Shown here: positions 21,650 through 31,722 of the stretch, piece after piece
Layout of the letters: the number at the start of each line of letters is the position of its first letter
How positions within the stretch are numbered: position 1 is the stretch's first letter
Position numbers and translations under genes: made by a program
Notes under the pieces: model-generated
Told to the model about the DNA's origin: nothing
Databases searched by the model: none
The model's input: only the letters and a program-made list of their open reading frames with translations
Source: Westerdykella aurantiaca
Taxonomy: Eukaryota > Ascomycota > Dothideomycetes > Pleosporales > Sporormiaceae
Reading direction: 5' to 3'
Length of the DNA stretch: 64,000 nt
Assembly (NCBI GenBank): GCA_030412805.1
Contig: JASJFJ010000003.1
Span: 3,906,001 to 3,970,000 of the forward strand

Positions 21650-22159
21650 TTAGTATTCGACAAGGAGATCGCCCCTCCTCTTCCCCCGCAAGTCCCATTT
21701 GCCCTGCCGACTTGTTAGTATCTTCCTTCCTCGACACATGCATGCATTGGCCATCCCACGAACCTCGGTGAACCATCCCCCGGTGAAAACAACCGCCGGA
21801 ACAGCCACAATGTAAATGAATGAGACAGTCGCGGTGTATTTCGTCCAGCGGAAGTACTTGTATCGGTTCGAGGTCATTTCTGGTCCAAGCTGTTAGTACG
21901 GGTTGTGCCCCATCATTGGTTCCTTCCTATCCGCATAGCCTCTTTCACCAATTAGGAACAAGGAGATTGATTCCAGCGCGATAATTTACGACCGACAGCC
22001 GGGGCTTTTCGAGGAGGAAAACGCGGGTGACGTACTGTACCACTTCATGAGTGCTGGGTCCAAGCGGACCACATCTGTAGGAATATCGCGTCAGCAATTG
22101 AGGTCAATGAGCCACGGAATCAATCGTTACGCACTGGGTCCGTGTCCTTTGCCCGCCAT
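21650..22159 (-). CDS. NADH:ubiquinone oxidoreductase B15/NDUFB4-like subunit
   Basis: Accessory subunit of mitochondrial complex I. Four exons on the minus strand: 22,159-22,135, 22,074-22,036, 21,879-21,764 and 21,703-21,650, giving 77 aa, the normal size. The order MAGKGHGP, RLDPALMKW, EMTSNRYKYFRWT-like core (here KMTSNRYKYFRWTKYT), a single membrane helix VSFIYIVAVPAVVF, and the C-terminal GKWDLRGKRRGDLLVEY is characteristic. Introns 2 and 3 contain perfect TACTAAC-type branch sites (GTACTAACAG, ATACTAACAA) before CCAG and GCAG. No cleavable presequence is seen; such single-span subunits usually lack one. Too small and too split to be seen as one open frame. Confidence 0.9.
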
Positions 22160-22287
22160 CTTGAATGTGAGGGCGGTTGCTGCGGTTTGGGATGTGGGGT
22201 GCTGAGTGTGGTGGTGATGTGAGGTCGGGTTGAGGTTGAGTCTTGGCGGGTTGAGCTTGGGTTAGTGGCTTGGCGGCAGGTTTGGAG

Positions 22288-22305
22288 AACGTTAACAACG
22301 TTAAC
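22288..22305. promoter_or_regulatory. Tandem AACGTTAAC repeat
   Basis: Two abutting copies of the 9-mer AACGTTAAC, each containing the palindrome AACGTT/GTTAAC, lie about 130 bases upstream of the complex I subunit start. A duplicated palindromic site at this distance suggests a transcription-factor site, but the factor is unknown. Confidence 0.35.
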
Positions 22306-22622
22306 CCCAGAGCTCGCGTCCAGTCGAAGGCCATTGCGACTGCAGCGGCACACTCTTTGTAAGCTTCCCATGTATGTGCGAGACCCATCTCCACACCCGT
22401 GTGGTCTCTGATTGGAAGGCGACCTCCAGAATATCATCGGTGCCCTCAATTGAAGGGTATTTATTTTGGGGGTAATTTCAATATCCCAATATCACCGTGT
22501 AGCAAAATTCGACAAAACCAAATTCGACCAATCCGCCAAAGTACTGGTATGGTATGGAGAATAATTCCCATTTGGGCGGTATGCCTTTATAACGACTCTT
22601 CTGCGAAAGAAACCACAATCAC

Positions 22623-23114
22623 ATGTGCTTCGACATCAATTCAAAGTTGGGGTGTGGACCTGAAAGGCCCATGCTCCAGCTCTGCTCGAACAATCGTGGG
22701 ACGATTTACCTCCTCATTCGTCCATCATGCATCGAAGTCTCTAATCTACTCCTTCTGGCTGAAGGAAGCCGCCGGCTATATTTGGATGCATATTTCAATC
22801 TTCAGGGTATCATTCACGCGATAAGAACTTCTTCCAATACGACACTTCAGGGACATCATTGCGAAATCGTCTGTCGATTATCTAGAAATAATAAACTGTG
22901 TGGCCTGGCCATTAAATCACCGTTGGGGACAGACTGCTTGTTAATGCCCAAACACACAATAACGCCACAATACTTTGGTCAACCACTCAGAGAGCGCACC
23001 CAAATCCGAGGACCTGTTCACCCACCAATGCATTGGGACCAATTTCAGCCCTTCATGCCAACCGATCCGTCAGACCACCCACTATCTGAGAGTGCGTCGT
23101 GGTTTGTTATCTGA
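22623..23114 (+). CDS. Doubtful open frame, 163 codons
   Basis: ATG-initiated frame of 163 codons in an otherwise gene-free region. The composition is not strongly biased, I recognise no domain, signal peptide or membrane segment, and there is no clear promoter. It starts about 460 bases from the divergent complex I subunit gene. I list it only because it is the longest unexplained ATG frame here; a chance frame is at least as likely. Confidence 0.15.
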   Translation: MCFDINSKLGCGPERPMLQLCSNNRGTIYLLIRPSCIEVSNLLLLAEGSRRLYLDAYFNLQGIIHAIRTSSNTTLQGHHCEIVCRLSRNNKLCGLAIKSPLGTDCLLMPKHTITPQYFGQPLRERTQIRGPVHPPMHWDQFQPFMPTDPSDHPLSESASWFVI

Positions 23115-23237
23115 TTGATGCCCGTCTTGAGCACCCATCTCTCATACATCCTACGATATGAGTTAGCTCAGGAGACCGCGCCGTTCAAGTCCATACATAT
23201 ACAAATATAAATATGGTCGACAAAGGCTGGGAAAAAT

Positions 23238-25777
23238 TCACCTTCTGCCCTTTCGCTTCACGGCCGCCAGAACAGCTTTGGGTTCAGATATAAGGAGTGC
23301 CCCGGATGCGATGTTTTGTATGGCTCGACGAAGGCTGTTTTTCACAGTATCAAATCGGTTGGGATTTGACAGAGGAGTAGGAAGATCTGGATATGGTGAA
23401 AGAGCGCATCGAGGAGACGAGGTTCGAAGGAGAGGCATGCCATCAGGGTCCACATTGTACGACAAGTCATTGTGGTGCTCATGATGGGACGAATTGTGCA
23501 CCGGAGCTTGCCAGTTGTGGCCCGTCGTTGCAAGTAGCTGATAGGGTTCGGGAGGATTCATGCTCAATGGTGACATCGCCCCCTGAGGAACCATCATTCT
23601 CAGATGTGGCAACACATTTTGCGGGAACTGTAGAAGTTCCGACGCGTTGCAATTTAGGGTTTCGTTGGGTAACCGGAGAGAGTCAGGTTCTGTCGTTAAA
23701 TGAGACTCCACGTCGCTGTTCGAGATGGCTTTGGACCATGAAGCATAAATATCCGACTCGCTTCCTGAACGGCCCTTAGACCGTCGGGGGGATTCAAGCT
23801 CGGAAGAATGATGGGAGCTCCAATCGCACAAAGCACTCTCCCCACTTGTCGACCCCAAACAACTTGGTATGGGAATAGGTTGGTCTGCCAATTGAGGATT
23901 GCAGTCTTGACAGATCTCTATGTGGAGAATCAGTGTGGCCATGAGTCCTCGTCTGAAAGCGGCACATGATGGAATAAGATATGAACATGAATTCATACCC
24001 AGTTCGTGCAACGCCTGGCACTCGAAATGGAAACAATTCGCCAAATGCAATTCTCCCCACGTATCGAATGCGTTCTTCCACTTGTCGCACGCCAGCATGT
24101 CCAGCAGCCAGCGACCGGCAGGGTTTATTTTCACCTCCGCAGCTGTATCATCCTGTACTCGGTCTGATGGATGCGATGCGGGATGATTAAAAACATTAGG
24201 CGGGATTGGCTCTTCCAAGTGTTGAGAATATATGGAAGAGCTTGTAGAAGCTGGAAGTGACGGTGCTCTATCAGATGTAATCGATGATGGGCCCGCTGAT
24301 GTCGATCTCCTCATTCCACACAATGGAAAGTCGTTGAGTTCTCGAGTCGTTGGTCGCGGTGCATCCGATGGGAGCCCTATTGTCTCATCCCGTTCTTCGG
24401 AGTCCCCCAAATTGGTTACCGCCACCCGAAATCCCGGAAGGCCGTTCACAGATAGTTTTCCCGCCGGGCTATATTTGACAGCTCGGGAACGCCAGTGGTA
24501 ACGACCACTGTTCTCGCCATTGACTTTTACCACAAGGATAAGGTTAACGCGTGGTAAATCAGATTCTATGTTATGCACTTTGACCTCGGCACGTGTTGTC
24601 TCTAGGTGAGATCTTTGGGAAATAAGTATGTGCAACCTGCCAGCTGGTCCATATTCGGGCGTTTCTAACAGCAAAGCACGAGGTCCGCTCAGTTCGCCTT
24701 CAATTTGATATTCAAGATGCGCAGTAGTATCAGCATGTTTCGGGACAAGGATAATGGGCAGAGTTGAACTGCACGGGAACGATGTGTCTGGTGTTGTTGG
24801 AGGTGCCGCTTTCAAACATAAGGGAGAATTGCTTGACGGAAATCTTGGGTCCTTGTCATTTGTCTTCGTCTGCTCCGTGTCTGACTCGTCGCCCTTCTGT
24901 AGGCCCCCCTCTGTTTGAGATTAGCGCTGGTGATAGGGACGAGCAATGGTGCAGATCTCATACCTTCCACTATAATGGATGTGGCAGCCGCTTCAGTGTT
25001 TGCTTCGCTGGTCATGTCTGTATGGCCCATCCCATTATCATTCCTGCTGTCCTCATGTCCAGTGGCTTTGGAGACGCTGTAGTTGCAAAAATCGGCCGGG
25101 GTATAAAGCTCGGTCGGTTCTCCCGTAGTCAGATGGGCATTAAAAGCATTATCGTGATCGCTTTCAATGTCCCTGATTTCAATAACATCGACTTCCAAGG
25201 TGCTTGAGTGCTCGCTCATGTCTCCATTTCCTGAGTAGACGTCATCACTGTCCCAGGCTTCATAACCGCTCATGTCTTCGTACAATTCGTCGTAATAACA
25301 TTGATGAACATCCAGGTCTTCCGAGAATAGATTTCTCCCATTCTGTGTCTCGGTGCCGATGCGCTGTAGGACCCCAGGACATCCATGGCATAACTTGCTC
25401 AGTTTGAGGAGCGGCGGTCGGTCAAATTCCATTGTGGGGAACATATGGGCCTTCAGCCTCGTCGCTCTGGCCGAAAACGGGGACATTCTCTTCCCTGAGC
25501 GAGTGATGAGCGGCTCGGTCTGATTAAGAGTAAGAGAAGGATGAACGGCCGCAAGTCTATTGAAAAATATTAGTATAAGACATCCACAAAAGATAGTGAA
25601 GCTAAAAGTGCAGTAAAGGCATTTGCTGGTCAGAGCGGCTGCGGAGATGGGGTAGCGAAGCTCTCTAGGAGTGAGAAGGCGCACTGGGTGGAAATCCACA
25701 AAGAAGGTGCACGGGGATGACACACGGAACTGGAAGGTCCAACAATTGTCCCGTGGAAGGTGCAACCTTGGAAACAT
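23238..25777 (-). CDS. Hypothetical protein, two or three exons
   Basis: A single gene assembled from two long open frames joined by a 53-nt intron, 24,963-24,911 (GTATGA..AAACAG, branch CGCTAAT). The downstream frame has no ATG of its own, which supports the splice. A further intron is likely in the 5' part: a clear 3' end with branch TTATACTAATA and TTCAATAG occurs at 25,557, and the open frame through it would otherwise encode an odd hydrophobic run. The safest start is ATG 25,486, with 25,777 as the upper limit. The N-terminal part is acidic (Asp/Glu/Tyr-rich); the middle, around the ILVPKHAD and GRLHILIS segments, looks like a beta-rich domain; the C-terminal half is Ser/Pro/His-rich. 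No family recognised and no function inferred. Confidence 0.6.
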
Positions 25778-26018
25778 GATAAGCTGTATTAAGACAGGTT
25801 GATGTGGTGAGAAAAGAACTCTTTATCACAGGCTACATCATCTGTTTACATTCACCTATATTCTTCACACCTAGCTTAAATATGACCTGTACACCACTAG
25901 AAATGGAGAAAAGGAAAAGACCCCTGGAAAAATGTCGCTCTCGCCCTGTTGCTCAGAATCCACAACAGCAGTCCTGGATCCGATCTCTTCTCAAAAGGCC
26001 CAAGCTCATGTTCTGTGC
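25778..26018. other. Short intergenic region
   Basis: 3' flank of the Kex2-repeat gene and upstream sequence of the unknown minus-strand gene. Nothing recognised. Confidence 0.4.
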
Positions 26019-27059
26019 CTAGTTTCCCTTGGCTTTTCCCTTCCCCTTTCCTTTGCCCTGGTGGTGAGGCTCGGGTGCGCGCTTGTCAAGTTCATCGTCG
26101 GCAGTGGTTTCGGCCTCATCCTCAGCTGTTAGTTGACGGGCGGCATTCTTCGCCTTCTTTCCCTTCTTTCCTTTGCCCTGGTGGTGAGGCTCGGGCTCGC
26201 GTTTGGCAAGTTCATCGTCGGCAGTGGTTTCGGCGTCGTCTTCAGCTTGACGGGCGGCATTCTTCCCCTTCTTCCCCTTCTTTCCTTTGCCCTGGTGGTG
26301 AGGCTCGGGCTCGCGTTTGGCAAGTTCATCGTCGGCAGTGGTTTCGGCGTCGTCTTCAGCTTGACGGGCGGCATTCTTCCCCTTCTTCCCCTTCTTTCCT
26401 TTGCCCTGGTGGTGAGGCTCGCGCTTGGTCAGTTCGTCCTCAACGTCAGAAGCAGCCTCGGCCTCATCCTCAGCTGCAACTTGCCGGGCGTTATTCTGAG
26501 CCTTGGCTTTCTTGCCCTGTTTCCCCTTCTTCCCCTGATGGTGCGGTTCGCGCTTGGTTAGTTCGTCCTCGGCGTCGGAAGTAATTTCGGCATCCTCGAC
26601 ATCGCGGGCTGCATTGGTTTTTGCCTTAGCCTTTTTTCCCTTCTTGCCCTGGTGGTGAGGCTCGGGTTCGCGTTTGGCCAGCTCGTCCTCGGCGTCGGAA
26701 GTAATTTCGGCGTCCTCGACATCGCGGGCTGCATTATTATTCTTTGCTTTAGCTTTTTTCCCCTTCTTCTTCCCCTTGCCCTTGCGTTTGCCCTTTCCCT
26801 TCGCCTGCGGGTAAGGATCCCGCTTGACAAGGTCTCCATCGAGCTCAGCATCGGCTGCACGGATGGGGAGGGCATCAACGCCACGGGCAACTACGGCACC
26901 GTTCTCCTATGGGTCAATTAGGACAAAGCTCTTCTGATAGACATGTTGTGGAGCTTAGCTTACCAGATCTCGTGCCTCAATAGCATTGTTCTTCGCCTTT
27001 TCTGGGATGACATAGGCGGCACTGAGTGCGAGAAGAGGGAGAAGGCTGACGAACTTCAT
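26019..27059 (-). CDS. Secreted Kex2-processed repeat precursor (candidate RiPP precursor)
   Basis: 327-aa secretory precursor. Exons 27,059-26,964 and 26,906-26,019 flank a 57-nt intron (GTAAGC..CATAG). Residues 1-15 (MKFVSLLPLLALSAA) form a signal peptide. Seven Lys-Arg sites (60-61, 110-111, 150-151, 193-194, 229-230, 267-268, 307-308) each sit after an acidic linker such as DDELA and precede a related segment: DPYPQ plus Lys/Gly in the first, EPEPHHQG or EPHHQG in copies 2-6, APEPHHQG in the last. Each continues into a Gly-Lys-rich run and NAAR. Segment lengths are 50, 40, 43, 36, 38, 40 and 19. Signal peptide, spaced KR sites and repeated cores are the Kex2-processed-protein layout known from fungal pheromones and dikaritin RiPPs. 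It is divergent from a UstYa-family gene, which favours the RiPP reading. Cores 2-7 hold no Tyr, Phe or Trp. Confidence 0.85.
26079..26420 (-). repeat. Tandem repeats inside the precursor gene
   Basis: Coding repeats of 108, 114 and 120 bases (codons 195-308). The 114-base unit is almost identical to its neighbour at nucleotide level, including synonymous positions, so copies have been homogenised recently by unequal crossing-over or conversion. The upstream repeats (codons 62-194) are more divergent. Confidence 0.85.
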
Positions 27060-28452
27060 GATCTATAGGTGACGAAGAAAGGTGAACTGTAAAAAATGAA
27101 TGGAGTTATTATGTGAAAATGAAAGGATGGTCCGGCCACCAGTAGGTTGAGAATACAAAAGATCGAAAAGACTCGGAAGCGTTGCTTGCCTGAGAAGAAG
27201 ACTGATGAGGGTACCATGCCGAGCCTTTTATATGGGGGATTCCTCCACCATAGCAAACTCCTCTCCTGGTAATCATCATTTTGGGAACGCTAGGGGTAGT
27301 CAGTCTCAGGGCATGCACACAGGTCTAGCCACAGGGCAGTTCCGTCCTCACAGTCACGGCTCATCCGCGTCCGCCTGCGAATAATCCGAATGACACCTCA
27401 ACCTACCTGTTCGTGGCATGGTTCCGCGATTTCTGGCACAGCGGCATTTTGGAAACCTCCGAGTCTGCCAATGGCATGCACTTACCACATTCCAGGATAC
27501 CCTAGGGTAGTTTCATGTGGTCCACATTGCCCCAGAAATACGCAATGCTGGGCATTTCAAACACTCCCTTGGCATTCCTGTTTGGCGTGCAAGAAATTGG
27601 CCATGGCGTGGTTCTCCTGACGCCACAACGCTTTTCAGCAGCTTCTAAGCGCGTCACGTGACCCGCGCTATGACGGTTCGGGCGGTGCACCGCAAGTCGC
27701 ACCATGGTTGAAGCAGTTCATGTCCGGCGGTGAAAGAAGGTGGACGCGGAGAAGAACGTGGCACCAGAGTGTCAGTGTTGTGTCGCAGGGTCCGCAAGCC
27801 CCTGTCCGTTCATCGCCAAGCTGAAACTCTGATGAAGGATCAACAGTCCCAAGACTTCGCCTCAAGCCCATCCTCGAGGGTTGCCAAACCTAAAACGAGC
27901 GACACCCAACCAGGCTCTCTGTCAGTGGGCTTGCGTGTCCAGCAGCCGCCCTCTTGGATCTCTCACAAAGCTTGTGTCGCGGTTCGCATTGCCACGCATG
28001 CATCCACGCGTCCCTAGGGTAGGCAAATGTTGCCTCGAGGAGATATCTGGAGCACATATCCTGAAATCCTGAAATGTGACGATCCATATCGCTTGGGATT
28101 TTGTGCGGCATGAGAGCAGTTTGCGGGCGGAGCGGCGGCCCACCTGCAGCTGCAGGCTCCGTGATGAGACAGGGACGGGAGTGCGAGACGTTTGGTCTAG
28201 CCACCTTGGTCCATCTTCCAGAGCTCATGCACTTGTTTCTTGCCGTAATTCCCCCAGAGTCCACTCTTCACTCATCAATAATCAATCTTCTTCGCGACAA
28301 TCCTTAGGGCACCTTTTGTCTTCTGTACCTTTTACTTTCTTCAGCGCTGAGCGCAACTACTTTCTTTCAACAGCACAAATCGGCCTTCCGAGACTGGCTC
28401 TCCGCATTTCCTCAGCCATTTCCCCTTGCAATCCTTCAAAATCCTCGTAGAC
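27060..28452. other. Divergent promoter of precursor and UstYa genes
   Basis: 1.4 kb between two starts facing away from each other. Contains no credible gene. A shared control region for both genes is the natural reading. It carries the palindrome TCACGTGA and CCCTAGGGTA-like repeats near 27,500 and 28,013. Confidence 0.55.
27654..27661. promoter_or_regulatory. TCACGTGA palindrome (E-box-like)
   Basis: Perfect 8-base palindrome with CACGTG core, the binding form used by fungal bHLH factors such as Cbf1/Pho4 relatives. It lies roughly 600 bases from the precursor start and 800 from the UstYa start. Confidence 0.4.
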
Positions 28453-29447
28453 ATGAACAAGTACCCAGATGACGAGCAGTACTCCAACCCCCCGAACCAC
28501 GACGAAAAGACTGCATTCCTAAACGCGCATTTCACAAAGGATGATACTAAACGTCGCCATCTCCTCTTCCTCACCTTCTTTAATCTCTTCCTCTTCACTG
28601 TCTCGGCTATAATTCTCCTCTGCGCAGTCGTATCGCAAAGATCAACGCCCACGCACGCAGCGGCAAAACTAATGGACCAGTTTCAAATATTTTGTAAGTT
28701 CTCTTGACGTACTAGACTATGCATTTTCGGAGGAGGCAGAGGAATCCGGAAGGCCATTGCTAAATGTCAATTAGCACCTGCCATGCACGTGGTCGAATAC
28801 CAGCATATGAAGTTTGAGATGCCAAATCCGCTCAACTCGTCCAAATACGTGGGTACCACGGAAGAGGTAGACAATGCGTGGATGGATATCGCGTATCGTA
28901 CGTTCCCCCTTTCCCTTCACCCCTTTCCTTTGCCTTCTAACAATCTTGCAGTACCCGATCAGATGGTCTCCTTTGCCGACTTCCCCAAACTCCGCAAACC
29001 CACTACTTCCCTCAAAGTCACAGACCCAAGGACAGGCGAGACAGGCTACCGCGTTGGGCTTGAAGTGTTCCACCAACTCCACTGCCTGAACCTGCTGCGC
29101 ATGTCGACGCACCCCGAGTACTATACCAAGATTTCGTGGTCAGATACGAACGACAAAGCCGAAAAGGTGCGGGCGCATTTAGGTATGCAATTTCTCCTTC
29201 TCTACTTATCACCCTGCGCAGTTGTGCCTGTGTGCTGATGACCATTGTGTGAATAGATCACTGCATTGAGATTCTGCGAATGAATCTTATGTGCCTCGCG
29301 GACGTCAATGCGTTCACGTTCCACACCATTCCTGGTCGAGAGTCAGAGGGAGCATGGCCGGATTACGAGTCGCACCACGTGTGCAGAAACTTTGATAGGA
29401 TCAAGCAGTGGGCTAATGATAATTCTGTGGGGTTCGCGGATGTATGA
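28453..29447 (+). CDS. UstYa-family (DUF3328) oxidase-like protein
   Basis: Member of the family that cyclises or oxidises core peptides in fungal dikaritin RiPP pathways (ustiloxin, phomopsin, asperipin); some members serve other pathways. Four exons: 28,453-28,693, 28,775-28,897, 28,952-29,182, 29,257-29,447; 261 aa. The layout is typical: a short cytosolic N-terminus, one membrane helix (about 36-60, after KRRH), the SPAMHVVEYQ segment that opens the lumenal domain, then the two signature motifs HQLHC (162-166) and DHCIEILR (199-206), all catalytic His and Cys present. The enzyme should sit in the secretory pathway facing the lumen, where a Kex2-cleaved precursor would pass. Divergent from the repeat precursor gene. 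Confidence 0.92.
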
Positions 29448-29622
29448 TATCAGAATATGGCTAGATGTAATGCAATAAATAATAGGTGCACCCACGACCG
29501 GTGCGGAGGGGCTGAAGAATAAGTAATCAACACCATAGTGCTGAGCACAATACTGTGAATGGCTGTTTGAACCATTCGTTCATTATGAGAATAAGGATCC
29601 CAGTCCACACATCTCAGCGTAT

Positions 29623-30353
29623 TCATTCCTCCTCGGCGATCTCGTCACCAGTTAATCCGCCACGCAGCTTTTCAGAGTATTCATCAAACTTTCCAGCAAA
29701 TCCCAAAGCTATCTTCAGGTGCCCACGCGGTTGCTGGTCAGAATAAGTATACCCTCATGATACTCAATGACACGGGGGAAGACCGAGACGAGGGCATTTC
29801 TTTGGAGATCGTCCAGGCTTCTTCGCTCTAGGAAGACTTCCCCTTTGTCAAGGAGGACGACGCAGCCTCAAATTTCTGCAAGGTTGAATACTGACTCAAG
29901 ATACTGCTCAAATCCCTCGGCTTTCATCCCTGCGTTGCCATATGTTACCTAGCAAGCATTAGGGTAAGTGCTAAAGCAGAATGCGAAACGTAATCCACAT
30001 ACCCTGTACAATGAGTCCTTTGCTATCTCCGCGACCCCTTCCGCCGCCAAAGACGTTCCGGTACCTGGCCCGCCATGGAGCAACAGAATGAGACCATTAC
30101 TCTTACCTGCAAAAACATCAGTCGAGTTTGTAGGCGAGATCTGCTCGCTGACTAGGGCCGTGGTTAGTACCTTCGCCTTCTTCTCAAGCACAAGCGTATC
30201 GAAGGCCGTCTTTTTCCACACAGGATGAACGCGGTCTACATCGAGATCCATTGATTTCTCGCTATGCATGTTGAACCCCTTGATTTGTGTTGGAACAGGG
30301 TAAATTGACGATTCCCCCCGCGGCCCATCTGTATCCCTCTCCCCAGAAGTCAT
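29623..30353 (-). pseudogene. Decayed AAA+ ATPase fragment
   Basis: Remnant of a fungal AAA+ ATPase of the type with a DUF7025-like N-terminal part. Recognisable blocks on the minus strand are FDTLVLEKKAKVL, LLLHGGPGTGTSLAAEGVAE, a TYGNAGMKAEGFEQYLE helix, LLDKGEVFL and ILILTSNRVGT. Both nucleotide-binding motifs are broken: Walker A has Thr where the lysine should be, and Walker B has Asp-Lys in place of Asp-Glu. There is an in-frame TGA at 29,868-29,870 and at least one frameshift or deletion after the TSNR sensor motif. The arginine-finger part is missing. Only the central part of a protein of usually over 600 aa remains, so this is a dead fragment. Confidence 0.75.
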
Positions 30354-31722
30354 GATCTTCGCTTGTGTGTACCTTCATGTTTTAAGTGGCTTTTGTTCTC
30401 CAGATGTAGTTTTCAAAATGTACGGGAATTCCACCATAAAGCGATCACAAGCCTTCTAGCTGTTAGCAACCATTGTCTTCTTTGTAAAGATGATAGAGCT
30501 TTACTGGACTTACCTCGGCCGTGGTATCTATATCCGGGCTGTGCTCTTCGTACGAAATGAGATGCCTTCTGCAATAATTCCAGAATATATTCCCCTCACC
30601 GTTCAACACAAGGCACGACCGATTCCGAAGCGAATTTCAAGGATATAAATTTAGCTCATCCATAGCCTACTCGATGACCTTTTCAGAGACTTCGTCTGCA
30701 GTCTGAAGTATATCGATATGGACATGCTGGCTCCTTTTCTGAACACTCCGTCAAAAATCCAGTCAAAAGTATCGGGACAGAACTTTTGGAAGCAACATCC
30801 GGCGTGATCATTCGAGGATTCTTCTCTTCTCAAAGGTCCCAGAATCAGTACGGCTTAACCCGTAAATATGTCTTTCACTCTTCCATCGTGCTGCGAGCAA
30901 CATTTCGTGGTCTCTCCAGTATTCGAGATTTCTGCGTCAACGTGATTGACCAGCTTTTTGGATCCGGTGTGACCGTAGTGTGGATCCTCCACGATGTACA
31001 CCGTCCTCGAGGTTCTTAAAAGTTTTATTGCGCAATCACCGAGTAAAATAATCCTTTTACATACCGATATTGCCGTGTCTTCGTACATTCAGGCTTTCCA
31101 AACAGCGCGCTCAATGGATCACTATGAGGCCCTTTTTGCGCGGATACTCGCGCAAAGCAGGATTTATATCATTATTGACACTGGGTCGAGATCCTCAACC
31201 GCCATGGAGGCTTGCCGTCTAGTATTTGTGAAATTTGAACGAACTTTAAGTGAGTGGAACCCGAGAATAGGCTGAAGGTTATGTTCATTGGACACAAGGC
31301 GAATCAGATAAGCACTGCGAGCAATGAAGAAAAGTGCACAAGGACCCATTCAGCACTCCGTATAGTCCAGATGCGGAAGCGGAGGCGCATGAGTGGTCCA
31401 CAGGCACGACTAATAAGAGGGAGGCCGAAACTCAGGCCAGTTTTCAACGACGATGGCACACAAAACTCGGCAGGCGAGGACTATGACCTGCAAATGCAAA
31501 GCGAAGAGGAAAAGGGCTTAGTAAATCATGGAAATGACAAAGAGATACGATCCCTCTGCCAGGTTGTGTGTAGTAACCTACACGCATCGTAGTTGAGACG
31601 ACAGCAAGATGAGAGAGTTCCAGGCATACATGCCAGCTCCGTGGGACGTTGAGGTCCACAAAACTCCAATCACAAAAAGCACACCCAAAGTCCCTAGCAC
31701 CGCAAACCTAACGTTCCAGCAT
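30354..31722. other. Degenerate accessory region
   Basis: Between the AAA+ remnant and the copper ATPase there is no intact gene. Apart from the possible NTPase fragment I see only short frames; AT content is higher than in flanking genes. Confidence 0.5.
30780..31590 (+). pseudogene. Possible STAND/NACHT-type NTPase fragment
   Basis: Weakly supported. Between 30,994 and 31,275 an ATG frame reads YTVLEVLKSFIAQ and then SRIYIIIDTGSRSSTAME, spaced as the sensor helix and Walker B region (usually hydrophobic-ID-x-LDE) of fungal NACHT proteins, but with the acidic residues lost. Flanking frames at 30,780-30,850 (GFFSSQRSQNQ) and 31,250-31,590 could be further pieces. No complete P-loop was found. 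Could equally be an unrelated decayed gene. Confidence 0.3.

Larger units (their letters stand above)
22160..23237. other. Intergenic region upstream of complex I subunit gene
   Basis: Promoter of the B15-like subunit on the right, and 3' flank of the unknown gene ending at 23,238. Contains an AACGTTAAC direct repeat and one open frame of 163 codons of doubtful reality. Confidence 0.5.

Noticed and set aside
25949..26584. Long plus-strand frames with three-fold repeated Leu/Gly-rich protein
   Set aside because: They are the antisense shadows of the minus-strand precursor repeats; the minus strand has the signal peptide, a proper intron and repeated KR sites.
26019..27059. Precursor read as an alpha-factor-type mating pheromone gene
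   Set aside because: The repeats lack the Trp/Cys-containing short peptide of ascomycete alpha-type pheromones, vary in length from 19 to 50 residues and sit next to a UstYa gene.
27390..28450. Several frames of 60-124 codons between precursor and UstYa genes
   Set aside because: They overlap in both strands, have no recognisable domain, and the region is better explained as a divergent promoter.
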